Shown: positions 23,190 through 34,869, numbered from the stretch's first letter. The stretch: DNA of 64,000 nucleotides from Dolomedes plantarius (GCA_907164885.2 OU015492.1:204625509-204689508); one strand, 5' to 3'. Notes: generated by a model not told the origin, from the sequence alone. Program-made: numbers and translations.

Positions 23190-23558
23190 GGATGGCAGTC
23201 TACTACTCCAATCGCATGAAAAACTAAATAAATAAAAAATAATGAAAGGGTTTGCTTTTACAAGGTGTGGATTAAATGCAATATGGTTAGATAATTCGGG
23301 ATATTTTTTAACTTTCATATACTTTTTCCATTATGACGTCATTATAAGTATTATGACGTCAAAATGACGGGTTGGATGGCAATCTACTACTCCAATCGCA
23401 TGAAAAACTAAATAAATAAAAAAATAATGAAAGGGTTTGCTTTTACAAGGTGTGGATTAAATGCAATATTGTTAGATAATTCGGGATATTTTTTAACTTT
23501 CATGTACTTTTTCCATTATGACGTCATTATCAGTATTATGACGTCAAAATGACGGGTT
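23190..23558. repeat. 184-bp tandem duplication with CRE palindromes
   Basis: Two adjacent units (23190-23373 and 23374-23558), nearly identical. Each holds two copies of the palindrome TGACGTCA, at 23334, 23354, 23519 and 23539. TGACGTCA is the cAMP-response element consensus; any activity here is untested. It lies in the 3' part of the LINE fragment. Confidence 0.9.
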
Positions 23559-23967
23559 ACCTTCTAGTTTTAGATAAAAATTGGTGAGTCCCGTACACTC
23601 TGTCAGAATATAGCGAATGGTGAGGTGACAGTTGCAATGATAACAAATGGGGGCTCTTTCTCCTTCCAGCAAATGTCTATGTTCTATGAGTGATTCTTGA
23701 ATGGCCAAGTCTAAGCCGCGTGATGACGACATCTAATTTCCTGGGAAATAATGGAGGCCAGACAGTGAAGGTGGGTTTTATATAGTGGAGCTTGTTTGCA
23801 ACTTCAAGGTCCCATTCTGACCACCATCTATCCAAAATAATGTCCCTCGTAATATGTTTAAGGTCAGAGAAAAGAACAGGTTGATTTGAATCTACTTTTG
23901 GATTTTTTGCTGATGCATCTGCAAGTTCGTTGCCTGCGATTCCTACATGAGCTGGAATCCAGCCAGT
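23544..23967 (-). pseudogene. LINE ORF2 C-terminus (RNase H and Cys-rich end), frameshifted
   Basis: From 23,967 the minus strand reads FTGWIPAHVGIAGNELADAS, the RNase H His/Asp motif region of Jockey/I-group LINEs, and continues open through WWSEWD to about 23,715. A one-base shift near 23,680-23,720 moves the conserved end into another frame, which reads HLLEGERAPICYHC, then HLTIRYILTEC, the usual C-terminal CxxC...H...C region. Upstream RT coding is absent, so it is a truncated dead copy. Confidence 0.75.
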
Positions 23968-23975
23968 GAATACCG

Positions 23976-24553
23976 AAGTTTATGGTACTGAATATGTTGA
24001 TGTGATATATATGAGGTATATTGCAGATACACAGCTTCACAGGGAAAAAAGGTTGTTCGGTGAACCCACTTACTCTGCCGTTCTTTTCTTACAGTAATGC
24101 GTGTGATAAAAAGAAATACGAATTTTAGATATTAAAGGGATTTGATAAAAAGCATCGCTTAAAAAAATAAATAAATAAATTGAAACTGTTGCAATGTTTC
24201 GGCTAACTGTTGGCTATAATTCCTTCACAGCTCGTCAAATCTGATTCGGCGTGCTCTCCAGCCTTGTACCTCGTCTGCACTAAAAATGTATTAAGCCTTC
24301 GAGCCCCTTTTCCTTAGACGAGCACTTCGTTTACCTTCTGTGACGGCTCGTTACTGGAAGACGAGAAAACAGATCCTGTTCCAGATGTTTATTTCTCTTT
24401 TTGTTTATTTCGTCTTGTTTATAACGTTGGATTAGGTTCCTCTATAACGGTCCTAGGGAAAGGAAATTTTCAGATGCTAAAACTATCCGTGCATCCATCT
24501 TCCCGAGTTATAATTTTGGCAGCGTGTCAAACCCAGTCTATCTCTTGGACAAG
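23976..24553. other. No gene recognised
   Basis: Spacer between the LINE fragment and the MITE, with no supported feature. Confidence 0.4.
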
Positions 24554-25286
24554 TTAAGGGGACAGTGGACTTTCAAAATTGTGAAATTTGTCCAAAATTT
24601 CGATTTTATTATTTTATTGAACTGTGAAACTACGGGCGAGTAGGAATGTGTTGCAAAAATAATTTTTAATTTCTGTGATTAATTTCCTAGTTATTGGCAT
24701 TTGTATTGAATTTAGATATTATGTGGTTACTAATAGCAATAATTTTAAATGTGTTTTTCTCAAAATGAAAATTTTCATGTCATACGAATATTCAAACTTC
24801 TCCAGGCGCATTTATAATTATCGTATTGCTTTGAAATTTAAGTCTTATATACTTAACTGTATATCAAATCAATCTTATTGAAAAAAAATATGCTTCGTAG
24901 CTCAGAATTTCTAAATTTTGTACTTGAAAAGATGATTTATAGGTATTTTGCGTAATAAAAAGTGTGTTTTCACTATTGTTATTTTTTTCTCTTTATATTT
25001 TTAATGAATGCTTAAAATAAGCAATAATTTTCATTGTTAATTCTATAAGGTATCCTGAAAATAAAAATTACCATATTATATGCAAAAGAAAAGTGCATGA
25101 AACATTTTTAACTAGGCCAATTTTTGATATAATTAATAATTCATAATTCATAAATTATTAATATTTCATCTTTAAATTTTAACCACTTATCTATTAAATA
25201 TCTATGGTACTAATCACATATTCAAATTTCAAACAAATCCAGTCAAAACAAAAAAAGTTAGGTTTGAAGGTCAACTGTCCTCTTAA
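24554..25286. mobile_element. TTAA-target MITE (733 bp)
   Basis: Left end TTAAGGGGACAGTGGACTTT, right end the complement of TTAAGAGGACAGTTGACCTT, about 22 bp with a few mismatches. AT-rich noncoding interior. The termini closely match those of the satellite-bearing element at 53703-62663. Confidence 0.8.
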
Positions 25287-25324
25287 ACAAAAAGTACCAA
25301 GATGCGTCAAAATTTTGTATATAC

Positions 25325-26158
25325 TGTAAGAATCCGTTACGACCTTTCCGAATAAATCACCCAGACAGCCGGACCTCCCACAGCAGGTGACCAGCGAACA
25401 GTTCTATCTACCAGCGTCAAGGTGTCTGCAAGCAAAGAATGGTGTTGCTCCTAGCCGCCGGGCCTGGGAGGACGTAAACTAATGACTATTTCGACGTGAA
25501 CTAATGATTTATAAGAACCGACCACATGACTCGTGGTCAGGCGAATCACAGCCAACGGTCACAAATTGTGCCAGCCAACCTAAACTTGTGCAGTCACGTG
25601 ACCGGAAGCACGGTTGCCAACGCCGCCAGAAGAAATCCAGTTTTTGGACAGACTTGGTCGAGACTCTCATCTAGAGAGCACCTATCGTCTACGTTGTCCT
25701 GGAGCGACCGACTTCATCCTGACTTATTTTTCAGAGCAGCCGCTCGAAGCTTCTCGTCCACGAATACTTCACCCTGAAGTATAGCTATCTCAGAGCATCC
25801 TGCTCTACAGGCTTCGGTTAGTTCTTTACTTCATCTAGAAGTTATCTTCATATTTCAGAGCAGCCCGCTGTATAAGCTTCCCGTGATTCTAACTGTCTTT
25901 ACGAAGTTATTCTATTTTCAGAGCTGTACGCTCTAGAGGCTGTGTACCGACCTTCTAGTTCCGCTGTGACTGTACGTGCATCTTATCATCGAAATCATTT
26001 GGTTATTACGAAGGCAAAGCTCCCTCTATGTCTAGAGGTAGATCAACTCATGTGTAAATAGTGTAAAAAGTTTCCGACTAAAAATTAATAAAACTGTAAT
26101 TTAATGTAGTAGACTGACTCTGAACATTTTTAGCTACCCGGAGTCTGAAGTTATCACA
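25325..26158 (+). repeat. Isolated LTR, copy 1 (834 bp)
   Basis: Begins TGTAAGAATCCGTTACG and ends GTTATCACA (TG...CA). ATAC flanks both ends (25321-25324 and 26159-26162), a plausible 4-bp target duplication. A TTAATAAAACTG polyadenylation-like signal near the 3' end gives the orientation. A related copy is at 47591-48443 and no internal region adjoins either, so both look like solo LTRs. Superfamily not determined; Ty3/gypsy is likely. Confidence 0.75.
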
Positions 26159-26162
26159 ATAC

Positions 26163-26250
26163 ATATATACAAACATACATACATACATACATATATGTAT
26201 GTATATATATACATACATACATATATATAGATACATATACATACAAAAGA
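26163..26250. repeat. (CATA)n/(TA)n microsatellite
   Basis: CATA and TATA units directly after the solo LTR. Confidence 0.9.
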
Positions 26251-26902
26251 GGTAAGCAATGATAAGTAATCCTACATTAATAACCCGCGGTAGTTTCGTT
26301 AGAAAAAACTACCTGAATTTTTTTTTAACCATTGGTAACTAAACGAATTATTTCATTTTATTCATTTATACTGCATGAACTGTATAATAAGATGTTATTT
26401 CTAAAGCTAGAGATAAAAAATTTTTAAAATCCTTATTTTTTAAACAACTCTAACATTTTGTTAGAATAGAAATAAATTAAGAGAAATAGCTCAACGATGG
26501 TAGCTAAACTTTCAGATGAGTCAAGCCGCAATCCTAATTGTCCAACTCTAGATGAACAAAAGCATCTTTTATTCCTATTAGTGATGACAAAAAAAAACAC
26601 CGAAAAGTGCAGACGCGTAGAAAAAGAGTTACATGCTGAGAGACCAGAATAAACGTCGGATTGCTACGATGTGGTCAGTAATTTACTTACTCTGGTGGCA
26701 TTGTCACTAATAAGCGGAAAAAATAGAGATATGATTATCTGATAAACCCATCGCATCGGAAAGAATACGGCACAGAATAGTGGAAGGTTCTTTGAATCTA
26801 TGAATTCTCAGCTTAGAGAACAAATATTTATTACGGTGGATAAGTTACGTAGCAGAGTTTGTTTTAGATTTTCTCAGTTAATTTCAAATATTGTGACAAA
26901 AA
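26251..26902. other. No gene recognised
   Basis: AT-rich spacer. A (TA)n(TG)n tract at 26,903-26,928 leads into the LTR element. Confidence 0.4.
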
Positions 26903-26928
26903 GATATATATATATATATGTGTGTGTG

Positions 26929-27342
26929 TGAGGCTAAAAATATGGGGGGCGATCGAGCGACCTTAAAACTGGATTTAGTTATTAAAATATAGGATTAACA
27001 ATTTAAAAGTCTGGGAGTTCAAATAAGTGGCATAAGGTATTGCAGTGAAAGTAGGATTAATGGGTTCGACTGGATTCAATTCCGCAGAACCACATGGGAG
27101 AATTTTAAGTAGACGGATTAGCCTTGAGGAGTTGGCGTTAAGAAAGTGCATTGTTAGCAAAAGAGCATGTACGTTATGACGATACGAATAAGTAATGAGC
27201 GTCACTAAGCGTTGGTTTTTAAGGTTGAAATCTTCAGAGCTATGGGGAATTAGGAAATGATAGGACGTGCCGCTTGGCGGTACGCGTTTTGGGAAGAGAT
27301 GGGAATCAATTTATTTTAATTATGGAGCTGAGTAATTAATTA
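26929..27342 (+). repeat. 5' LTR, left part
   Basis: Matches 34174 onward with scattered substitutions, up to the base before the Helitron. A 76-codon minus-strand frame is open in both LTR copies, but most of the differences between copies change amino acids, which argues against coding. Confidence 0.85.
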
Positions 27343-27521
27343 TCTATACTTATATATAAAGAGAGAGGGCGATTTTTTACGTGGAGGGTAATCTCCGGAA
27401 CCACTGCACCTATTTGAAAAATTCTTTCACTGTTTGAAAGGTACATTATTCCAGATGGACATAGGCTATATATTATGTATATCTGATCAGTAGAAATAAA
27501 GTTAGGGGGGATACTCTAGAT

Positions 27522-28916
27522 TTGTGTGCACGGCCGCCATGTTGGATTTTTCCGCCAGGGTTTGGCGCATTTCGCATGGCGATAATTATTGCGTTCTGGT
27601 AAAAATGACCCAATGTCAAATTCTCTAATTTTAAGATCTAACAGTTATTTCTGGTGTGATCTTTTAATTACAGTATAATAATTTTAGGTCAGATCTTGGC
27701 CTTGACCTGGAAATCTGAGTCAAATTGACTATACTCAAAAGAGTAAATTATTTTTAAAACTAAGAGTGTTTTTGTTGAAAATGTTTGAATCCATTATCAG
27801 TTTTTCGTTAACTTATTAAATTTAAGTTGCTTTTAATTTTGTTTATCGATTGTCAATTAGTATACTATAATGATACACCATTTCATTTATTTGAAGTAAA
27901 AATTATCTGCCATCATTTTTTCGTAAAATGTAAAGTACAGTATACATTTTAAATACAATATATTTTAAAATATTTTATAATTCCAAGTTGTAGTGGATTG
28001 CAAATAAATTTAAATAACTGAAGTTCAACTTCTCTCTCCCCAGGAACCTAAGTTAAAAAGTTAGTTAAGGTTAAGTCATTGGTTTAGGAAAAGCGTTTTT
28101 TTTTTTTCTTATTTCCAACACAGCAGGACAAACGGTCAAATAATCCTTGTCCCGATTTTATTGTATGCACCAAATATTTGGTTAAGGTCAAATATGAAGT
28201 AAAATTTCATTACCACAATGCCCTAACCCCCCCCCAAAAAAAAAGGGTCTGGTTACTCACCATAAATTTATGGGTTCATAATTATTTTACATTTTTCAAA
28301 GCTGAATTTTAGATAATTTTTAAATTGCAAGTTATTTAGGTGGTACGAAAATGCTGTATTTTTTTCTAATTAACAATATATTGGCATAATATTTTGGTGA
28401 TTCATTGCTATTAGTCAAAGAGTTAGGGCACACTGAATAGATGGCATTGAAATTTTATCTGTAAGTAAAATTCATTTGACCAAATTTTTCATATGGATCA
28501 TAATTTGAAAAGGTAGTTTTTAATTAAAAATGACAAAAAAAAATCTCAGTCCAACGATTAAATGATTTTTCAAAAATATTTCTAAGTTTCACAATTTAAA
28601 AAGGTCGTTTTTATTAAAAAAGCTAAAAGAAAAACCCAAAATTTCCAATATTTGAGAATGATTTTTTCAAAAAAGTGGTTTTTATCAAAAACCCAAAAAT
28701 AAATCTAAGTCCAACGTTTAAATGATTTTTCAAAAATTTTTCCATGTTTCATAATTTAAACAGGTGGTTTTTATTAAAAAAGCTAAAAAAAATTCAAAGT
28801 CCAGCGTTTTGAAAACACCGCTTAAAACACATTGGCGAGAAATTTTCCACTCCTCAAAACACGGTAAAATCGCCAAGTTGGCAAAAAAAAATCCAAGATG
28901 GCGGCCGTGCACACAA
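27522..28916. mobile_element. TIR element nested in the Helitron (1,395 bp)
   Basis: Left terminus TTGTGTGCACGGCCGCCAT followed by GTTGGATTTTT; the right terminus is its complement with one change (CTTGGATTTTT). The interior is AT-rich and noncoding with internal repeated phrases (AAATGATTTTTCAAAAAT). No clear target duplication was found, so the superfamily is open. The termini contain AAGATGGCGGC-like motifs, which match the YY1 consensus. Confidence 0.75.
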
Positions 28917-28939
28917 TTATTAAGTAACGTAATATTAAT

Positions 28940-30200
28940 TTGATTATTTTAGGTGCTTAAAATAATTAAAAAAACATTCTTTACTTAAAATCCTTTTTTT
29001 ATTTTTTTATTTTTATTTCATCTCTTACTCTAATTTTGAGATACCAATGTGTATCTATACTTCTATAATCTATACTTATAAAGAGAGAGAGCGATTTTGT
29101 ACGTGGAGGGTAATCTCCGGAACCACTGCACCTATTTGAAAAATTCTTTCACTGTTTGAAAGGTACATTATTCCAGATGGACATAGGCTATATATTATGT
29201 ATATCTGATCAGTAGAAATAAAGTTAGGGGCTTAATCCTAACAATCTCCATTGTTACCGCTACTATCCTCTACCGTTTTTTGTACCAAACACTTCAACGA
29301 TCTTTGGCGTGGTGCTATCGCGGTGGGCTTCTGTTCTGACGTTAGCGGTTCGAAACTAGCCGTTCTCCGGCACGCTCTTTTCTTTTAAAAAATTAACGTT
29401 AAAATTTAATTAACGTAATATTAATTTGAATATTATTTTAAGAATATAATTTTAAAAAAAATTGAATATTTAAAAAAAAAACATTCTTTACTTAAAATCC
29501 TTTTTTTATTTTTTTATTTTTATTTCATCTCTTAACCTCTTTCTATTAATTTGAATACTATTTTAGGTGCTTAAAATAATTAAAAAAAGCATTCTTTTCT
29601 TAAAATCCTTTTTTTATTTTTGAATAAAATTGCGGTCTCAAGCACACCTCTTTCTTTTAAAAAATTACTTTTTCTATTAATTTGAATATTATTTAGGTGC
29701 TTAAAATAATTTTAAAAAACATTCTTTACTTAAAATCCTTTTTTTATTTTTGAATAAAACTACGGTCTCAAGCACACCTCTTTCTTTTAAAAAATTAACT
29801 TTAATTAATAACTAACGTAATATTACTTTGAATACTATTTTAGGTGCTTAAAATAATTAAAAAAAGCATTCTTTTCTTAAAATCCTTTATTTTTGAATAA
29901 AATTGCGGTCTCAAGCACACCTCTTTCTTTTAAAAAATTACTTTTTCTATTAATTTGAATATTATTTAGGTGCTTAAAATAATTTTAAAAAACATTCTTT
30001 ACTTAAAATCCTTTTTTTATTTTTGAATAAAACTACGGTCTCAAGCACACCTCTTTCTTTTAAAAAATTAACTTTAATAACTAACGTAATATTACTTTGA
30101 ATATTATTTTAGGTGCTTAAAATAATTTAAAAAAAATTCTTTACTTAAAATCCTTTTTTATTTTAGTATTTTTATTTCATCTCTTATTCTAATTTTAGGA
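28940..30200. repeat. AT-rich tandem repeat block in the Helitron
   Basis: The phrase AGGTGCTTAAAATAATT recurs at about 28,951, 29,566, 29,696, 29,844, 29,968 and 30,111, followed each time by CATTCTTTACTTAAAATCC-like sequence and in several units by CTCAAGCACACCTCTTTC. The spacing of about 125-150 bp points to tandem amplification. The block is interrupted by an internal Helitron 5' end copy (29,069-29,230). Confidence 0.8.
29069..29230 (+). repeat. Internal duplicate of the Helitron 5' end
   Basis: Repeats the first 160 or so bases of the Helitron (TCTATACTTATA, then TACGTGGAGGGTAATCTCCG, to GTAGAAATAAAGTTAGGGG) almost exactly. A third, shorter copy starts at 30,213 (to about 30,275). Confidence 0.88.
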
Positions 30201-31053
30201 TACCAATGTGTATCTATACTTCTATAATAATATATAAAGAGAGAGAGCAGATTTTGTATGTGGAGGGTAATGTACAACATTTGTACATTAAAATGTACCT
30301 TACAACTTTTCCTTCATTTCTTCCTTCTATCCGCAGTCAAGTAACCATAGCAACATCCTTTAGCTTACGGGGTCCGTTTTTCGAAATCGCTCTTTACAAC
30401 GGGAAAATGTTATCTACTTCCTATCCCCATTTTACGTGGGGGACATTCAGCATGGGGAGTCAGGGGAAAGAGTGGTTTATTGCTTTCTTACTATTGAAGA
30501 AGAATTTCAATAGTAGTTCATCGGCCCTCAGTGCCTCTTTCATCTCTCAAAAGGCTGAAAATGGATGAACCGCGGGTGAACCGCCCTTCTGATGTCTCTC
30601 GCCTGAAAAGAAATAGCCTCTAGCTAGAACGACAAAAGATTATTATTCAGTCCTTTTCGGCAAGATTCACCCTCCGTTCCCAGAATGTCACCCAATTGTT
30701 CTTTGGGGGCAAAGACGTTAGGTAAGTCACAACGAAGAGGAATTCGAGACTATATCTCTGCCGACATCACACCGTATTTTTCGAGAGTATGTGCTTCGGA
30801 TATATGCTATCCCACCCCGTAAGGAAAAGGTTTAATATTTTTAATATTCAAGTAGAGGGGGTATTGATAAATACAAAAAGGATTTTTGAAACTGGCAACG
30901 TTAAAGGGTTTATTGAAGAAAACTACATTTGGAACTACGCTTTTTATTGGACATTTAAGGTAAAAAAAAGATTTAAAATTTATTGACTATCAACTGGAAA
31001 TTTATTGGTATAATATTTTGTTCAACCCGGACAAAGTCGGGACGGGCCGCTAG

Positions 31054-31246
31054 TGAGTTAATAAAGATATTTAGGAAAGTGAACTAGACTGGTTTCTGGC
31101 TAATCGTGTCAACACCTTGACTGGATTGATGGAATTTATAAAGTTATGAATGTCCTCGCCACCGGACCACGGACTGCAAAATGATTCTCAGAATGTTTGG
31201 AATATTGTGTTAATAATATTGGGCGTGAAGAATACCAAATCCGACA
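31054..31246 (+). repeat. 5' LTR, right part
   Basis: Continues the LTR after the Helitron and matches 34601-34792. Ends ATCCGACA. Confidence 0.85.
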
Positions 31247-34173
31247 TAAGCCGCCCAGGAAATCTACCTGTGACGGATTCCAGAAACCCCAAGAAATTCC
31301 ATCGTATTAAAAAAAAATCACCGGCTTGTGCTCAACAAATTTCTGTGCATCAAAGTTCTGTGATGTCATCTGGATTTAAAATTGTGCGGTTGGAAAATTT
31401 TCCAACTTACGGGAGTCGGGTCTACTGCTCATCGTTTTAAAAATATGAATAAGAGTGTCTAAATTTTGCAACAAAAAACACGGTGTTAAAATAATTCATC
31501 ATTCTTCAAAATCAAATTGATCATATCAAAATCGGGTTCTTCAATAAGTTCGATCGATCGTTCGAGTTGTCGTCAGGCGGCGACATGGCTACATACAGCA
31601 TTAACAAGCGTGTTATGCCATCTTTCTCTAATCAGAATTTTTTTTGTGTACGAAACTTCGGCAGGGTTGTTCACAAAAAATTTTTTCTCCCCGCGTTTGA
31701 GATGTGTCCAAGACAGGATTCCAGTGGCTCTCCGGGACTGCCAAAAATTGACGAAAATGAAATGAACCAAACAAAATTCTTCATCAAAGGAAAACTAAAA
31801 TTTCTCAAATATTGTACAAGAAATTCAAGGTTAAGGTAAGAAATTTAAAACGAATTACAATAAACAGAAATAAAAACGAGTTAAAATATATATATATATG
31901 AAAAAATGATTTAAATAGTTAAATTTGCAATTGTACAAGTTGAAGATGTAAATTATTTTTGACATTAAGGTATTGAAATTTTGAAATTGAAATGGTTCTG
32001 ATGAAAAATTGATTTTAGTAACTATTATATGTAAAATGTGAATATTCTGTGAAAATTTTGGAAATTGTGGTGACAAGTTAAAATTCAGTAAAAAAAATGT
32101 TCTGACGATTTGAAACTATTCGTAAGAAAAATGAAAATTTTAATATTGTAAAAATTAAGTACATTTTGAAAATTGTTTTCTGGGGATGATCACTCCAGTC
32201 AATCCTGTTTTTTTTCGCGGGGGGGGGGGGGAAGCTAGATACCAGAGTATTAGTAATAAATATTGGTAAATTTTTTAAAATTGTAATTTCATTATGTTTT
32301 GAAAATTTATGAGTTTTGGTATAGCTATTGGAAAATTTTAGAACATATTTAAGTTAAATTGTTCATTTTGGCTTTGTTGCTGTTGGCAGTCTCGTCATTT
32401 TGTAAATATTTTTCAAGGTTTATTGATTAATAATGTGTTTATTTTCAGTATATTGCATATCGGTTGTCAAGTGTATATAATTGAAAATTTTGGATATAAT
32501 TTTATAAGTGTATTTTTACTGTCTTAATATAAATTTATTTTGATAAGCAATGTTTTGTGAGGTAGGGAATTGTGTTGTATTGATCGAGATGTAAGGTCTG
32601 AAGTTTAAATTTTTGAAATTGGTAGAATTGTGAGTTTTGATCAAAATGTGAGTGTTAGCATATTTTATCAATTTGTGTCTAGAAGCAGAACAAGGCATGA
32701 GTTTAACCATGTCTTCTTCAAACTTGAGTAGGGTATAAATTGGTTTTGAATGAAATGAAAAGTTTATGGTATTATAATGTATAGGGAAGTGTTTTAATGA
32801 AAGTTAATTTCACACCTTAATGATTTAATTGTCTTTTTCATATTGATAAATATTGTGTATTTTCTGAGTTTAAAGCACTAAAATTTTATCTCTTTAATTT
32901 GTTTATTGTGTTTTAGTATTAATAATTTGATGTTTAGTTTCTTGTGTGTTGTTGGTTGCTACTTGGTTTTATAGTTATTTTGGAGGTCTCTCCCTGTAAT
33001 TTTCAGATAAGCATGAGTGTAAAGACATGCTTCGTTATTCTGTAAGACTCAGAGGTATAATATTTTGTACATCACGGTGAAAACGAGAAAATTTAGAATG
33101 TAATAAGATTATTTTTCACTATTGATTTGTTTGTGTCAAATTTGAAGTTTCGGAGGAATCAGGTATCCCCGATGATACGCTGAAAACTCTTAGTAAATTT
33201 CCCAGTGCTGTTGTGGAGTATGACCACCATAACAGACATCTGAGGAAGGGTTTTAAATACTAATAATAGTGTAGGGATTAAAAGTTATGTTTTTTTAAAA
33301 GTTTTGTGACACCCTAATTTTCTGCAAGAACTGTATATTTTTCAAGAAGTCAGGACTCATTTTCAAGGTAATGGACTCAAGGTGCTTCGGCACAAGGTTT
33401 GTTTTTCTTGAGCTACAAAAAATAGTGTGGGTGTTCACAGGAAAATTTTTAATATCATGTTCTTACACATTCAATTTATATTTTGTGTTAATTAACTTTG
33501 ATTTTAGTGTTTTATTCATAATATGTTGGTATAAATTCTTTTATAGTTAATTTGATATGTTGATTGTAATAATTTTAAATCATTCTGTGTCAACTTCTGT
33601 CTCGAATGGAGACATTTATGTAATTTGTATTTTTCTCAGCTCCACGGGGTTAGGTGCACGAATTTAGTAAATGAGAATAATAATATTAGTTTTTTTAATT
33701 AGATGTCAAATATTTAGGGAAAATTTAGTTAATTTTGATGTGGTTGAATCAAGTCGTAAAAAAGAATAAATTAGTTGGTTTTCTCTGAGTTTGTTGTGTG
33801 GGGAAGGATCCGCCTTGCACAGCAATTTTCAGTTGATGATTAATTAAGTTAATTTTAGTTGTTTTTCTCTTCTGGGGACGTGCTGCAGAGAATTAGCTGC
33901 TCTTTGTGTGCACGCCTGCAGGAGAACGATCGCCCTATTCTAATCGTAAATGTTAATTTAATTTTAGTTAGTTTAAATGGGTTAACAAGATAATAATGGT
34001 GAGTTGTCAGTAGTTAGGGTTAATGTTTCATGTTGTTGAATAGGTACTGCAGCCCTATTCAGCATTTTGTAGGTTAGGTTTTAAATTTAATTTTAATTTT
34101 CTCTTCTGGAGTCTTGCTGCAGAGAGTTGACTCCTCTTTGTGTGCACGCTTTCAGGGGAAGGGGGGGGAGTTC
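31247..34173 (+). other. Internal region of the non-coding LTR element
   Basis: About 2.9 kb, AT-rich, no gag or pol similarity. The segment before the 3' LTR is partly duplicated: a CTTCTGGGGACGTGCTGCAG-like unit near 33,870 and a CTTCTGGAGTCTTGCTGCAG unit near 34,102, each followed by CTCTTTGTGTGCACGC. Only the second leads into the polypurine tract. A run of about 13 G lies near 32,219. Confidence 0.6.
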
Positions 34174-34788
34174 TGAGGCTAAAAATATGGGGGGGGGCGA
34201 TCGCGCTACCATAAAACTGAATTTAGTTGCTAAAATATAGAATTGACAATTTAAAAGTCTGGGAGTTCAAATAAGCGGCATAAGGTATTCCAGTGAAAAT
34301 AGGATTAATGGGTTCGACTTGATTCAATTCCGTAGAACCACATGGGAGAATTTTAAGTAGACGGATTAGCCTTAAGGAGTTGGCGCTAAGAAAGTTAATC
34401 GTTAGAAAAAGAGCATGTACGTTATGACGACACGAATAAGTAATGAGCGTCACTAAGCGTTAGTTTTTAAGGTTGAAACAAAGGAAATTTTCAGAGCTAT
34501 GGGGAATTAGGAAATGATAGGACGTGCCGCTTGGCGGTACGCGTTTTGGGAAGGGATAGGAATCAATTTATTTTAATTATGGAACTGAGTAATTAATTAT
34601 GAGTTAATAAAGATATTTAGGAAAGTCAACTAGACTGGTTTCTGGCTAATCGTGTCAACACATTGACTGGATTGATGGAATTTATTAAGTTATGAATGTC
34701 CTCGTGACCGGATCACGGACTGCAAAATGATTCTCAGGATGTTTGGAATATTGTGTTAATAATATTGGGCGTGAAGAATACCAAATCC

Positions 34789-34792
<4 letters not shown>
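34174..34792 (+). repeat. 3' LTR with Helitron-empty site
   Basis: 619 bp, TGAGGCTAAAAATATGG to ATCCGACA. Uninterrupted equivalent of the split 5' LTR; the junction at about 34,600 (TTAATTAT/GAGTTAATAAAG) is the unoccupied Helitron target. Confidence 0.85.

Positions 34793-34866
<74 letters not shown>
34793..34866. repeat. (TA)n microsatellite
   Basis: Pure TA tract between the LTR end and the Tc1 remnant. Confidence 0.97.

Positions 34867-34869
<3 letters not shown>

Larger units (their letters stand above)
22448..23975 (-). mobile_element. Jockey-type LINE, 3' end, degenerate
   Basis: Minus-strand 3' fragment. It runs from RNase H coding at 23,975, through the zinc-knuckle-like C-terminus, a 3' noncoding region containing a 184-bp tandem duplication, and a GCGCCATTAAACC segment, to a (CCAA)n tail at 22,448-22,476 (GGTT repeats on the plus strand). 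The endonuclease and reverse transcriptase are missing. Confidence 0.75.
27343..31053 (+). mobile_element. Helitron, non-autonomous, 3,711 bp
   Basis: 5' end TCTATACTTATATATAAAG, 3' end GGGCCGCTAG, preceded by a short GC hairpin (CCCGGAC AAA GTCGGG with one bulge). Inserted between A (27342) and T (31054). The intact 3' LTR copy reads TTAATTAT then GAGTTAATAAAG with no insert, so the ends are confirmed by an in-window empty site. There is no Rep/helicase coding. The interior contains a nested TIR element, AT-rich tandem repeats and two further internal copies of the Helitron 5' end (about 29,069 and 30,213). 30,300-31,000 is a distinct stretch that may be captured sequence. Confidence 0.93.
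26929..34792 (+). mobile_element. Non-coding LTR retrotransposon split by a Helitron
   Basis: 5' LTR in two parts (26929-27342 and 31054-31246, together 607 bp), internal region 31247-34173 and 3' LTR 34174-34792 (619 bp). LTRs begin TGAGGCTAAAAATATGG and end ATCCGACA (TG...CA). A G-rich polypurine tract (CAGGGGAAGGGGGGGGAG) lies directly before the 3' LTR. The 2.9-kb interior has no retroelement frame, so it depends on other elements (LARD-like). Left flank is (TA)n(TG)n and right flank (TA)n, so any target duplication is unreadable. No convincing primer-binding site was seen after the 5' LTR. Confidence 0.8.

Noticed and set aside
27026..27205. A 76-codon minus-strand frame repeated at 34223-34453
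   Set aside because: Both lie in LTR copies, and nearly all differences between them change the amino acid, so there is no sign of selection for a protein.
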